Assembly (NCBI GenBank): GCA_000226015.1
Contig: JH152806.1
Location: forward strand, 166,810-230,809
DNA length: 64,000 nucleotides
From: Mnemiopsis leidyi
Lineage: Eukaryota; Ctenophora; Tentaculata; Lobata; Bolinopsidae
Direction of reading: 5' to 3'
Shown: in pieces, positions 1 through 12,490 of the stretch
Layout: every line of letters starts with the position of its first letter
Numbering within the stretch: the first letter of the stretch is position 1
Notes under the pieces: model-generated
What the model was told of the DNA's origin: nothing
Databases searched by the model: none
What the model saw: only the letters and a program-made list of their open reading frames with translations
Translations under genes and position numbers: made by a program

Positions 1-147
1 CCAAGACTAGGAAGACACCAGATAAATTTATTTAACACTATCAAGACCGATCTTAGCAATAGAGGCTTTAATTTAGATAATTTAAATGATATGTTTATGC
101 TTAGAGATATTGCTAAGACACGAACCAAGTGGAAAGAATTGTTTTAA
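1..147 (+). mobile_element. LINE 3' coding end (C-terminus of reverse-transcriptase ORF)
   Basis: Frame 1 is open from the window edge to a TAA at 145-147 and encodes 48 residues ending KTRTKWKELF. The pattern P-R-L-G-R-H-Q, then I-K-T-D-L, then R-D-I-A-K-T-R-T-K-W resembles the conserved tail of non-LTR retrotransposon ORF2 proteins (GRPR.W...ik.DL......A.dR..Wr). An AT-rich stretch follows near 214-236. The rest of the element lies left of the window. Family not resolved. It is probably a different copy from the fragment at 12491-13980. Confidence 0.55.
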
Positions 148-293
148 GTTTGTCATGCACTGACCAGATTTTGAAGATGCTCCCTTGAGCTATTCAACGT
201 TTGTTATACAGTTTGATATATATATATAAATATAGAAATGTTGCTTGTTGATGTGTTAACATAGGTTCGGTTGTTTCCTTAGCATAAATGATC

Positions 294-1396
294 TTAGATT
301 AAAATTAAGGATGTTAAGTTAAGGTTCCACCTCTTGGAACAGTTAATCCAGACTTGCAGAACACTAAACAGTGCGGTGATTGTATCCAGACCAAATAGGA
401 AGAGTATCATGTCGTCTGATAACGTCCCTGCTTCAGTCAATAGCTGATCTGCTGTTTCTTGCAAGTTGCCAGGTTGCACCAATGTCTTGCGGCATTCTAA
501 AGCAGACATTATATTAGCAGAATAATAAAAAGTCCGTTAACTTAAATTTTAACATTAGCATGCTGCGTGTTTATTGGTTGCTAATCATTTGGCCTCTACA
601 TTATATACCCTAGATTGTGATATTGCAAAGATTTCTGCTTTTGTTATTTGAAAATTGCTGTTGGGCCAGCAAAATTTAACGCTGCGAAAATATAGTTTCC
701 TTTTTCTCACCTCTCAACAAATCGTTGTGATCGAACTTGTCCCTCCAGCAAATAGATAGCAGATTCATCCCACTTGTCCCACTCTTAACATCCCACATGT
801 TAGCTCCACAGTACTCCGCTAGCTCACTGTTCTCCAAGATAACTCTAGCTACAGTCAACAGACTGGCCACATTCTTCTCCACCTTCACCCAACTGAGACA
901 GAGGTCTGGAAATTGGGGTACTTGGAAGAAGACACCGAATTTGAGGATATCGGTAAAATTAGCGAGAGTTAGGATAATAGATCCCCCGTATAGCAATCTG
1001 AGACAGTCCAACACGCCGTCCTTGGTGAATCCAGCCAGACTTAGCCTATCTGAACTCTTCACTGCTTCCTGGAAATGTAGGGCTTCTCAAAATGATGGGC
1101 TTCTCAAAATATTGGATACTTAAAATTTTGCAAACTTAAAATCATTTTGATGCGGGGCGTTTGGAACTCGACAAGCCAGAAATGCGAGCAATCTAAAACT
1201 TTACACTGAGCAATCGTTTCAAGTTAAAACAAACCTCGAGATGTCTCGAAGTGTTGGCCAATATAAGTCCCGAACAGCGTATAACCTCGCCATCCCCAAG
1301 ATCTAAGTTAACGGCGTGTTTTATCGAGTCGTCCCCGACAAACCTAGACAGGTCCTCAAACAGACTCAACTTGTAGCCTCTCGGAGTATCCTCCAT
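294..1396 (-). CDS. BTB/POZ domain protein, three exons, about 240 aa
   Basis: Exons on the minus strand are 1235-1396, 711-1068 and 294-496. All junctions are GT/AG and phases agree (0, then 1). The total is 723 nt, i.e. 240 residues plus stop. Residues about 25-110 read as a BTB/POZ fold: D-L-G-D-G-E-V-I-R-C-S-G-L-I-L-A (the strand holding the 'vvg..ef.aHk.vLaa' pattern), then DGVLDCLRLLYGGSIILT and ILKFGVFFQVPQFPDLCLSW (the 'l..ll.fiYtg...l......ll..a..lqvp.l...C' half). The exon 1/2 junction lies inside the domain. The C-terminal half is helical-looking and has no kelch or MATH repeats. BTB domains mediate dimerisation and Cul3 ligase or transcription complex assembly; which role applies here cannot be told. 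The start is the first ATG in an otherwise compatible exon. Confidence 0.72.
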
Positions 1397-2331
1397 TTAC
1401 AATGAAACAACTAAAAATGTGTACTGAAACTGAGACGAATTTTCTAATACGGCTGTTGTACAGAACACATGTTGTGATTTGACTGCCCGCCAGTTTGTTT
1501 ATACTGAATTTACTACGTGTAATGGAACATTAGCGATACGTGTAATGGATACGTGTAATGAAACATTAGCGATAAGAGAAATATAGATTGTTTCAGACAA
1601 ATATTCATGCGCTTCAACGTCGAAATTAGTTTTATCTTACTAAAATTTCGGTCAAGTGTTTTAAACATTTCCATTTCTTCCAACTAATGAGTCGTCCCGT
1701 AGAGACCGTATAAATTGGCAACAGTGAGTAGTTATATCTATTTCACTTATATGGAGCCGTAGCTTGTATTGAGATACGATAAATGTCAACATAACTCGAT
1801 AAAGTTTACAGTTTCAAGACCTGAAACTGTATCATTTTCGTTATCTGTTTCATAAAAGTCGAATAGTCTTACCCGACAATTCACAAGCAGCTGTATACTT
1901 GACTTTCAAAGTATTGCCGTTCACTTCTTACGTATGCTTACAATCTCATTTAGCCTTCCCACTTCCGCCCTTCCAATCTTATCTGCGGACAATTTCAGGC
2001 CGCAGTTGCTCCCAAGCCAAGCAAGAAGACCGAATTTCCTGATGACGAAGAAATGGAAGTCGCTTGAATGACAACATTATTTTGTTGTCATTGAGCATGG
2101 GCTTGACGGTTTGTTGGGAAGTTTTAATCGTTTTATATTTTGACTGTGTGAAAATCTAAATGCTTAACCAGTATTTTTGAAAGTTTCAGCTTTATTCAGT
2201 ACAGTTTCATATGCATCGTCTTATTTGTTATTCAGTTATTGTAATTTGTACCACTGTGAACTGTCCACAGATTCAAGTCACCACGCCTAAATTTCAGTGG
2301 ATTAGACTGTCATAACAGCTTGTTCTACAGC

Positions 2332-2358
2332 GCGCGCACTGCGTACAGCAGTGCGCGC
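2332..2358. repeat. Perfect 11-bp inverted repeat (hairpin)
   Basis: GCGCGCACTGC is followed by the 5-base spacer GTACA and then the exact reverse complement GCAGTGCGCGC. It is the only such GC-rich perfect hairpin I noticed in this AT-rich stretch. Confidence 0.75.
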
Positions 2359-4605
2359 CACATATTTCTATCAAACAAACTGCTTACAAATTGTTTTCTT
2401 CTTATGTTTGAAAACAAAAACAAAAGGTCTACGTAGACATTATCCACCCTAAAATGTCACAATGACATTCAGTCTGAGTCATGTTACGCCTACGTGAGAC
2501 ACATTGACAGTCAAGGAGTTATTTATTATCACATGAGACCTCTTAAACAATGATAATGTGTAGAAACCTGTCCAATTAAACCATATCAGCTTGCTGTGGG
2601 ATACTCCCATCTCATGCCCGAACATGTCTACATGTGACTTAACACAGATCTAATTATAGTAGGCTCACATGAGACATGATCTGGTTACTTGCCATAATCA
2701 ACAATGTATATTTTGGATGTATGCCATTTTCAGAAACACAAACAAGTCTTGATCTCTATAAGACGAGAGCTCGCCAGTAACCTTGCCAGCGTACGGCAAC
2801 TTAAATGGTATTTACACTCGAATTATGTCACGTCTAAATTTAAGCTGCCGGAGTTTATCCATGAGTTGTCTCATAAATGAATGAAGGAAAACGTTGAATA
2901 AATGGTAGAAGTGCCTAATTCGTTTATTGAAACCCTAAAAAGTGCCACGTGAGTTCACAGTGTACCGTCTTTGCTTATGTACTGACAGAGTGTATGGCCA
3001 AACCTTATTAGGTCAAAGTTACACACTGCTTTAGTATGGCTAAACTATCTCCGGTATTGGAACTTCTACTTCACACTGAAGACCTTTCATTACAGCGGTT
3101 CTAATCATGCCGGTGTCAAATTTACTGCGCTTACTCGGTATTCGTGAAGAAATGATTATGCTCTACGATGTACTACCGCTATGATTATAGATTATCCATC
3201 TGATCTCTTATTTGACATCTTACGTGGCTTTGAATTGTGATAAAATCCCATCGTATCGCACAAATCATAAGATAAGGTAGCGGGTATTTTTAGCTCCGCG
3301 TGCAAGTTGATCTTGCAATTTATTAACACAATGCACAGTGCGACCTGTGTAGCGTGACCACAACAAATCTGCAGTTACAGCCTTTTAACACATTCAAGTA
3401 GCAATAGATCATGGAATGTGGTTAAACTTTTCGCGGAATCCTGTCCGACGTGCTTGCTGTACCTGCAGCTTCAGGAGTCGTGCGATCAAGATACTAAGAT
3501 ACATAACATCTCACCGTTTTAAAACTTTTCTCGGGATCCGTACACGTTACTTGTTTTCTATCTGATAAAGTGGAGAATTTAGTGTAGTTAATCTAATACT
3601 TGCTCCTGGCATGTAAACGTAGACAGCTCATAATAAAGTGAGAGTGTGTAATGTAATGAAAGTGTGCAGTGTAATGGCGTGAAATTGCAAAAATATAACG
3701 CCCCGTTTGAGGTTTTAGGTCAATGATCTAGCATGAAATAAATGGCAAATATGATTTTATAAATGCGGAATATGTTTTTGTGACGCCGGGCAAATTGTTG
3801 CGATTTCCTTCGGTCGCAATATCAATTATCATTATAACGCTTTTATTACTGCCCTTGTCACGAATTGATTAGTGCACAAACAATTAAAGCTTAGTTTTCT
3901 CAAGCATTAGATAATTTCGATCTAATCGCTGCTCAGGTAGATAACTCAAACTGCAACCTTTAGTAATACGTTAGGTCAGATACTTCAGATATTACAGTTT
4001 TTCAAACACTGTGGGGCACCACTACTACTACGGGCTTCTAAATCGTTTTATTAAAATATAAATATAATCAATCATATCTCAAATGAATATGGTACACAAA
4101 AATCGTAAGTGCGATGATTAAGTTAGTTTTAGCAAATACTTAAAACGCTATAACATTTTATTAGCAGCTGTTGGAGCACGAAGGGCGATCATGTCCCTGC
4201 ATGTCCAAATTTAAGAGATATCATCAGAATGTTATCTTATTTCGATTAGGATTGTGGAATTTAGGCTTAAGAATGAGGAAGTATTTGGCTTGCACATCTA
4301 GTCGGTATTTGCTTACTTCCATTTGCAGAATAATTTGTATTCATTGCATTTTTTCATCATATCATAATAATATAGGGATATATTATATTTCATGAGTGTC
4401 TCAAACCAATACATGGAGATAAGAGCCAATTTACTTCTCCCGCAAGAAATGCAATGTTAGATCATTTCAAATCATCATTTTAAGTGATGCTGAGAGTTAA
4501 TCGCATGTGAAATTGATTAAGTCATAAATTACACTGAACTGATAGATAATAAGTAAGCCAATTTTCTTTTTTGACGCCTGTACTTGTATGGAAGTGATGA
4601 TAATA

Positions 4606-4629
4606 TGACGTCATCACTCTGTGACGTCA
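4606..4629. promoter_or_regulatory. Two cAMP-response-element palindromes
   Basis: TGACGTCA occurs exactly at 4606-4613 and again at 4622-4629, as part of a 16-bp direct duplication (TGACGTCATCACTCTG). Full CREs bind CREB/ATF bZIP factors. No gene start that they clearly serve is recognisable nearby, so a regulatory role is only a possibility. Confidence 0.35.
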
Positions 4630-4942
4630 TCACTCTGTGAACAAATTCCACCTACTGTTTTTAGCAAGGATTGTGAATTATCACGATGAATTATGAGACC
4701 TCAATTTTGCATGTTATTGACGTCTTTAGTTTAAATGTGGAGCAAATCCTGTATGTCACCCAGTATGCGGCATTGTATGTGACCCTTATGTTCATCATGC
4801 ATTATTCATTTACTCTGGCCTTTACTGCACACAAAGGGCACTTGCAGCGAAAAGTGTATGAACATACATTATAATCTGTCATCACGTTTAACAGTCCAAC
4901 ATACAGGGCTCGCACGCGCAGTGTATCTGTCACAACAAGATA

Positions 4943-5002
4943 TTCAGTAAACACTAAACAGTACTAAACAGTAAACAGTACTAAACAGTAAACAGTACTA
5001 TT
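4943..5002. repeat. Short tandem repeat of ACTAAACAGTA type
   Basis: Several consecutive imperfect copies of AAACAGTACTAAACAGT are visible, a small local microsatellite-like duplication with no coding content. Confidence 0.6.
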
Positions 5003-5827
5003 AGCTTATAAGGCGGGTAAAATGCGATCACATCGCAATCATTTCTGTCTTAAGCCATGCTAAAATGCACTATTGTATCGGTATCCAAATTACAGGCTTG
5101 TTTATTTACTAGTAATATACACGAACTGCGTCTCTGTAATTCCTTTTACATGGAGCATGAGTATTTGTTCAGTAAATTCTCAAGTGTTAGAATGCTGATC
5201 ACCAATTGGTGGTATGTAATAATTGTACAATACTTTAAGATTGCAACTGTACTGGCTACTGCAGTACAAAGAGCAAATTCTTAGAATTCCTACATGCGCA
5301 CCACACATACCAATATGATACACCACACATACCATTATATACAATCTGCACATCCCCTACAAGATCCGCCTTGTTACGTCTACCCACGGTTAGCCCCTTC
5401 CTTATTCTTGTCGCACCGTCTGACTTCCCACAGACATGCTCAACTCTCATTGGTGGAGATGCTGCCACGTGACTGAAATCAGCGTCTCTGGTTGGTCGAT
5501 ATATTCGTATGTTCGCTGCGACAATTAGACAGTTAATTTCCTAGCTACTTGGATCATGTGAGGCTGCCTGCGTGTAATTCTAAATATACTCCTCTTGATT
5601 CTTACATTCGAATGTCAAAAACGTGGACAAAAATAAATGCGTTAATGAATTTTCTTCGAGACAAAATGTGTCAGTTGCTGTCAAATTGGATGCCTCCTAA
5701 AAACTCGAAATGACATTTCAACGCTGCTCAAAAACATTAATGTTACGGTTAACCACTGGTTATAGAATATACGTAACTGCGAATTTAAGCTGGCTCGCTC
5801 TTTACTACCTCCTGGGTGCCTAGAGAC

Positions 5828-6215
5828 AAACTGAATCGCACTTTCAAACTGACTTGTACTGATAAACTGACTTGAAGTGATAAACTGACTTGAAGTGACA
5901 AACTTACTTGTGGTAACAAACTGAACTTTACTTACAAACTGACTTTTACTGACATACTGACTTGTACTGACAAAATGATTTGTACTGACCAACTGACTTG
6001 TTCTGAAAACCTCACTTGTTCTGACAAATTTAACTTCACTGACAAACTGACTTGAAGTGACAAACTGAATTTCATCAACAAACTTGCTTGTACTGACAAA
6101 CTAAATTTCAGTGACAAACTGACTCGTACCAACAAACTTACTTCTACTGATAAACTTACTTGTACTGAAAAACTGACTTTAATTGACAAACTTATCTTCG
6201 TTGACGTCTCTGGTT
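5828..6215. repeat. 18-bp minisatellite, about 21 degenerate copies
   Basis: Consecutive copies of AAACTGACTTGTACTGAC diverge by a few bases each. Because the period is a multiple of three, the minus strand carries a long open frame of the repeating S-V-Q-V-S-L type. I regard that frame as a by-product of the repeat, not a gene. Confidence 0.8.
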
Positions 6216-9200
6216 TTTACTTGCTCGACAGCACTCCCGACCTTATTCTTGAACGACAGTGTTCGCTGTAAATTTGTCAAATAGTAGTATCCATTACAGG
6301 TGTGTTATACATGCAGGAATGTACTGTTATACACTCGGCACACCTTCTGCAGATACAATACACGTCTTGACGAAGCAGTGATCTGATTAGAATACAAGAC
6401 CTGCAGCTGATTGTAGTGTTCAGTCGAGCTAATCAGCAACCAATAAAAATACAGCAGCTGCTCTGAATTGACCAATAAGAGGAAAGTATTTCAGTCACGT
6501 GATTTGATTCTCTGCAGAGGGGGGAGAGAGCCGAGATGGGTGTAACTGTTTAATGTATAAGACCATACACGGACAAATTATATGGCGGTATGGCGTGTAC
6601 AATGTACATCTAGAAGAGCTACACTTCTAGGTATGCAATCAGGCTGTGCTTGAAGCTTGTCAAGTCGTCAATGGGAGATCGCTTTATGTAAAGATCACTG
6701 CACCCAGGGGTTTGAGGATGCCTGTATTTGATGTTGTCCCTTACACTTCTTGGAAGTGAGGGATAAGATCTTTGCCTTCAATTAACAACGATACAACCTG
6801 AATAAACTTAACTATGTTGTAAGTTTTTGGTCGCTGTAACTATTGAATCTACCATCTATTCTACATCATATATGTTTCACTGTCAGCAAATTCCCTGCCC
6901 CTGTTAACTTTTCCGACATAGAAAGTCCCTTTTTTAACTAAGTAAGTATATTACTGAGAAGTGAGGAGGTTTTAGGTATACTTTTAGGTATACTAGCATA
7001 CTTTCATTATCCACCTCATAAAGCCAAGGACCTGGACAAACTTTATCTCTTACCGATCCACTGAAGAGAATGACTTTGTCTCAGTTCGTATCACTGTAGG
7101 AACACAATGATATATTTTACTACCAACATTTGTTAATAGTTGACTTTACGAAGTAATTAACGATGATTAAGTCCAGACTCCAGGAGCTCAAAGAGATGCC
7201 GATTGTCAACATCGCAAATTAGTTCTTGCGGAGTAACCCCGTCTTAGTACCAGCTTTAGGATTGTACATGCACCCTCCGTCTCAGAAACGTTAACAATTG
7301 CAGTTTACTCGACATTCTAAACATCATGAACCATTCAGCGCTTTGTGTTGCCGCAATGCATCGTCCAACGTAGGCTATTGTTTAAGCAACCCCGCATAAC
7401 ATTTACTTGAATACAAGAGCTGCTCATATCGGAGTGAATATGGATGTTCAGGATCTGATTGTCAATACCAAATTGTATGCAATACCAAATTTTATCACAT
7501 ACAATGGACATGCTCATCTAGGTTCAGAGTTGAAGATGTCATGTAGAGTTAGAACCCTCAGGGTTTTTACTGAGAACTCTATTGGCTGGGGTAGACTAAT
7601 TGTGTGGTGCTATAAATGGTCAATTAGGGAAACATTACTCCCTAATAGCCCAACGATGTCAACAGTCAGAATCCTAATTTATCATGCAGTTTGCGACTTA
7701 GGGACTATCCTCAAAAGTATCCATGAATCATGGTAAAATTCTAATGTTTTTAGAGACGGCTGTCAGAGTGTGTACATGGGTTAAACGCACTCGCATCTGA
7801 TCTGACAGTCAAATTCCGATTCACGAGGGTGTAATTTTTAAATATTCACTGCCAACATTCTTGAGTGTATTCAGAGAATTCAATGCGTTGCTTGGGTACA
7901 TTAAACACGGCACAGATTTGTTCTAGAACAACTCGCCCGTTTCTTGGTGAGGAAGTAAACAGTAGTTTTATAGCTAGGTTAAATTAAGTACACGTCACAT
8001 GAGTTTACGTAATTGTAATTTGAGCTGCTGTACAGTTTTACATTACACACACTGTACTTACACTCAGTATGGCTGTTGCTCTGAGTTATGTACATGAAAT
8101 GTCCATAACAATTTCCCGTGCACTTCTCATTATTCCACCAGGTATTACATCCTGACATTTATTAACTGGCTTGGTTAACTAATTGATATGTCCGGTAGTC
8201 ACTGTCATTGGTGGTTATAATTAACATTACCTCAGTATATTGCACTGTGTCAGCCTTAAAGAAAATTATGGCGTCGTCCAGCTATGGACTAGTATAATTA
8301 CACAGGCGGTTGTTTTTGAAGTTTTAAGAACAAATGTGACTCAATATGCAGCTGAATAAGCCATGGCCATCAGAAACTATTTAGCCGAACCGAGTTTAAA
8401 CTGGTTCTAGTCGACTTTACCGTGACTCCGTTAATTGGGAGCCGATTATTAAGAGAAGTAAATCGGACTTGCTGGCAAAGAGGGTGATCCGTGATACGAT
8501 AGCTTAACATCAGACTACTCGGATATCGTGTCAGCACGTCTATTTAAATCTGTGTATTTAAAACTGCAGCACACGGTGACAGAACTGTGCTCAAATTACT
8601 AAATGTCTGAGTCAATTTTAGATATGTGTTCATTCCAGCGAAATTTCCAGAATCTAAAGTTTAAAAGCTCAACTTAAACCGACTTTAACACGCCCGAATT
8701 TCTCCTCGCTGAACTCCATAAACTTCAGTGTTTTATTCCGTGAGCCACTTCTTTTAACGATGAAAAGACATAGGCCTAGTCTTGGGTCGAATCTGCAGCT
8801 TGGCTTGATCGTTAAAACACGGTCTGTTAAACTGGAGCCTACATGGCATGTGACCTTACTAGAAACCACGTGACTTGATTGGCAATGTCAACACCTCTAG
8901 AGATAGACTAACGTTCGATCCGATTTGATACCGGGGACCTATCCTAAGATTGAATTAGACAATTATATGTTAGGTGGGTAAAACTGTTTAGACAAGCCAG
9001 AGAAACTGCAGTTTGAATTTAGGTTGTCATTTTAAACTTTTTTGGTTTCATTTACAATCTATTTAAGTGTTCATATAATGATAAACATGAATGGTTGATA
9101 ATAATTTGAAAATACAGTACGAAAAGAGGGAGATGATTCCAAACAGAATTTAAGAACAAGCTGCTCAATAAGTTTGATAAGTGAATCCCTTGCCTCCAAA

Positions 9201-9743
9201 ATAAAACAATATGTACAGTCTTTGATAATCAACATGGTAAAAATATTTTATAATTATATAGTAATGTAATTAATAGTTTGTACACCAAAATACATAACAT
9301 GAAAAATCTAATTCATACTCGAAATATCTTACAGCAAATACAGCATTATACATAAGTTCATAATATACCAACAATTTATATAGACAATAGACATTAGACA
9401 ACTTAGAATCTAGGCAAGGGAAATTTGACCTAAGTATTGGCCGGGATTTCGTCTTCTTAGCCCAAAAATAATCATGCACGCCGGCCAAACGGGACAAAAT
9501 TTCGTGCAAAACGCACCTTCCTACTTCTGAATATTATGCCCAAGAAAATTTTGCAATGCCGCTAATTTACCTCCGAAAAATAAGTCCTGTTTTCACAACT
9601 TTTCTGATCATTTTAACATTTTTTTGTTATTTAGAGCCCGATAAAACGTAGCCCGATAACGACAAGTCCGCCAACTTCGTCGCCCGAGTAAAATCACAGT
9701 CCGAGAGTAGAGAGCAATTAAATCCTAAAACCAGATGAACTGC

Positions 9744-10616
9744 TTAGCAAGCTCGTCGGCCGGGGTTTCGGTTGGCAGATCGGATGCGCTGTTGCTTGGT
9801 CTTGTTGAAGGTGGCGTTCCTTGCCTTCCAAGAGTTCTTGGGGGTGGTGGCCCGGGCGGCGGAGGCAGCAGCCGTGTGCTGGAACAGCATCTGTTCCACT
9901 AGGTTCAGCTGCTTAACGTGTTTCACCGCATGGTTTTTCTCCGCCACTTCGATTTGCTGAAGAGAGTGGGTTATAATCATTACATATTATAGTCATAACA
10001 TATTACGATAGAAATAAGTCGGCGATTGATTAAGATGAGATAAAAACGAATTGACAAGAGGCTAAAATCGCATAACGGTTGGTATTGTGAGTGTCGAATA
10101 AATAAGTGAAATTTTGTCTTTGATTTTGTAATAGTGATGATCTTACCTGGTCTTCGCAAATCCTTTTTGACAAGGGCTCGTCGTCCTCGGATTCACTTCC
10201 GTGATTCACCATTATCACGGAGCCAACCTGAAATGTTATTTCAAAATGAATTTAACAGCGATAACCACGGTCCAATATGATTCGTTCCAGCCACAAAATA
10301 TCAAAGTAACACGTATACCTATTTGACGAGATTATATTAGTCTAGCTTTGAGGGTCGGTTATAACCGCAACAAACACCTATCAAAGCCAAAGAAGTAGCT
10401 AACGCTCTCCATTTTGTCCAAATTCTTATCTTATTGTTGTATGTAAATTACCTCGTCGGCATCAGGTGACGGAGCCCTTTTTGGTCCAACGAGCATCCAT
10501 CCATCCTCGTCGATATTATCGTTTGCGGTCGGGACTGGGCTGACGACCGTCTGAGATTCCTCAACTTCAGGGTAGAAGTAAGAACTGATAGCCCCCCAGA
10601 TAGGCTTTGGTGCCAT
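9744..10616 (-). CDS. Small LIR-motif protein, TP53INP/DOR-like, three exons, 152 aa
   Basis: Exons on the minus strand are 10452-10616 (starts MAPKPIWGAISSYF), 10147-10227 and 9744-9956 (ends GRRAC, stop). All junctions are GT/AG in phase 0. Exon 1 encodes an acidic segment with D-E-D-G-W-M-L-V, a classic LC3-interacting (LIR) motif. It sits where TP53INP1/2 (DOR) proteins have EDDEWILVD or EVDGWLIID, after a short aromatic/hydrophobic N-terminus. Exon 2 is acidic and then basic (SESEDDE...SKRIC). Exon 3 has a helical stretch and a basic tail (KTKQQRIRSANRNPGRR), comparable to the basic C-terminal region of that family. TP53INP proteins shuttle between nucleus and autophagosomes. The match is by layout and motif only; the protein is shorter than vertebrate members (about 220-240 aa) and could be another LIR protein. 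Confidence 0.5.
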
Positions 10617-12490
10617 GATTAACTTGCTTCTTTGTCGGACTTTAAGTGTAAAAAGACAGCGGTTCTAAAATCACGCGGGCATACACCTATACAAAATATG
10701 TAAGAATTATAAAAGGTTTGAAAAAGAAGAAAAAAAGTTGAATTATCTAACTAGACGCATTACATGACTTCTCAAACACTCCAGAATAAAGCACTACAAT
10801 AATTGACCAACAACACTCAGCTTTGTTCGCCTGTCTCTAGCGAGCCGAATCCAAAAATAGAACACATTATCCAGTGCCGAAAACAGAATTCTGTCATGAT
10901 TGGAAAGCTCGGATTTGTATGTGCGCGCGGCGTGAAACATATTTTATCTGGCCTGTAGCCGCGTGCGCATTTGACTTGTAATTTGTAATTGTATCCAGTA
11001 TTGCAGTCTGTGGGCATGTTGGGAAACTTTTTGTATCAATATTCCACAGTAGTATAAGGGGCAGTAAGCTTTGCCTGGGGACATCAATCTTTGTTGCGTA
11101 GAGAGAGCCACGCAGCGCCCGGTAAAGTAAGCTTCTTTAAAAACAAAAAAGTTTACTCAAAGTCAATCCCCGTGAAGATTTTTAAGAATTTCGGATTAAG
11201 GATGAAAGAGTTCAAAAATATCCTGCTTCACGATATATTATATTCTAGTTATTCAGTCATGTATATATACTCATTTTTGACGAGATTATATTCCTTCTGT
11301 GCACGCAACGCGCGCGCTACCATGTACCAGAGGTAGCAGCCGCGCGCGTAGCGTGCGACCGTGCGTAAGCACCTGCGTTAGATGCCGCGCACCCTCCCAT
11401 CATTTTATTCTTTACTCATTCTATTCGCTTCGAATATGAATGAGGGTCGGACAAAGTCAAACAACGCCTTAGGGGCTGGGGGCGGCAATTGAAAATTTAA
11501 TATCAAAATGGGCCGCAACGCATTTCTGATTTCTGGCCTATGTATTTCGTTGCCTAGGGACCTTAGTCTTTGTCGGACGGCCAGTGCAGGGCCCTGCAGG
11601 GAAACGTAAAAATAGTCGCGCAACATTCGTTAAGAATTTCGACGCAAAAAATTCTAGTCGCGACGCAAACCGCCCGTTAACATAACTGTTTCGCAGTTTC
11701 GACCCAGTGACTCTGTTGTTTGTCGAGATGTTACCCGACCCGCGCGCGGCTCGCAGTTTTCTGCTCTCCTCGCGAACGTTAGACGGATTTCATCTTGTCA
11801 ACTCTGTTGTGTGTTGGCTGTTCAAATTCAGTGTCCAAGACTGACACTGAAGACGGAAGGAATATTTCCGCATGTTTCACTTTCAATCTTTGATTTGCCT
11901 GGGTAGGCCTTAGGCTAATTGTTGCTTTGCAAACGTAGAGTGAGCCGCGCAACGCCCGGTAATCTTTGATCAATTGATGTTTCAAACGTATGCTGCCTAC
12001 TTTTTATTTTAGTTCTTACTGTGAACGGAACAACATAGGATCAGGAGTAGGGCGTTTAGTTTTAAATCGGGCCAATTGCTTTTCCATTGTCGAGGTGTTA
12101 CTGTTACCCGACTTGCGCGCCGCGCAGCTTGCTGCTCTCCTGGCGAGATGTCTCGTTAAAACGTTAGACGGATATCATCTCGTCAAGCCGATTGGGCGCC
12201 GGCATTGGGCATATAAAAATGTGCTTATTAGGCACAATTTTCATATGCTGGGTCTTGTAAACAGTCGGCGCGCAATGGGTCCTGTAAAATGTGCTTGTTT
12301 TATAAGTATAAAATGTCAAAATCATGATCATGAGTTGTTTTCGAGGTTGCTGTTGGACTTTACTGGTCGATTACTGATTTGCAATTAGCGATTTGCAATT
12401 AGCGTTAATTGTTAATCACTTAATGCTCATGCTAAAATGCTTACGTAACGGTAATATTTAACGGTATATTTACAAGTTCTACTCGCAGTC
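10617..12490. other. Intergenic, GC/CpG-rich duplicated repeats
   Basis: No supported gene. Clusters of CG dinucleotides (about 10920-10980, 11280-11400, 11690-11780, 11930-12200) contrast with the AT-rich surroundings. A 132-codon open frame on the plus strand (11990-12388) runs through the repeat and shows no recognisable domain. Confidence 0.5.
11717..12190 (+). repeat. Diverged direct duplication (two copies, about 370 bp apart)
   Basis: The segment 11717-11803 (GTCGAG.TGTTACCCGAC, then GCAG.TT.CTGCTCTCCT, then ACGTTAGACGGAT.TCATCT) recurs with indels at 12088-12190. A nearby motif (GTAGAG.GAGCC.CGCA.CGCCCGGTAA) also occurs twice, at about 11096 and 11934. This suggests a local tandem or dispersed repeat family. 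Confidence 0.55.

Larger units (their letters stand above)
1397..9743. other. Long stretch without a supported gene
   Basis: No spliced or unspliced reading frame here shows a recognisable domain, and open frames are short and compositionally random. It contains the small features listed separately: a palindrome at 2332-2358, a CRE pair at 4606-4629, an 18-bp minisatellite at 5828-6215 and CACGTGAC boxes. It may hold the upstream regulatory region of the BTB gene (minus strand, starting at 1396). Confidence 0.5.

Noticed and set aside
5681-6189. Minus-strand frames rich in SQFVS/VSLSV
   Set aside because: Product of an 18-bp minisatellite, with no start context or domain.
7407-7736. 109-codon plus-strand frame
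   Set aside because: No domain; composition looks random.
11990-12388. 132-codon plus-strand frame
   Set aside because: Runs through duplicated GC-rich repeats; no domain or splice support.
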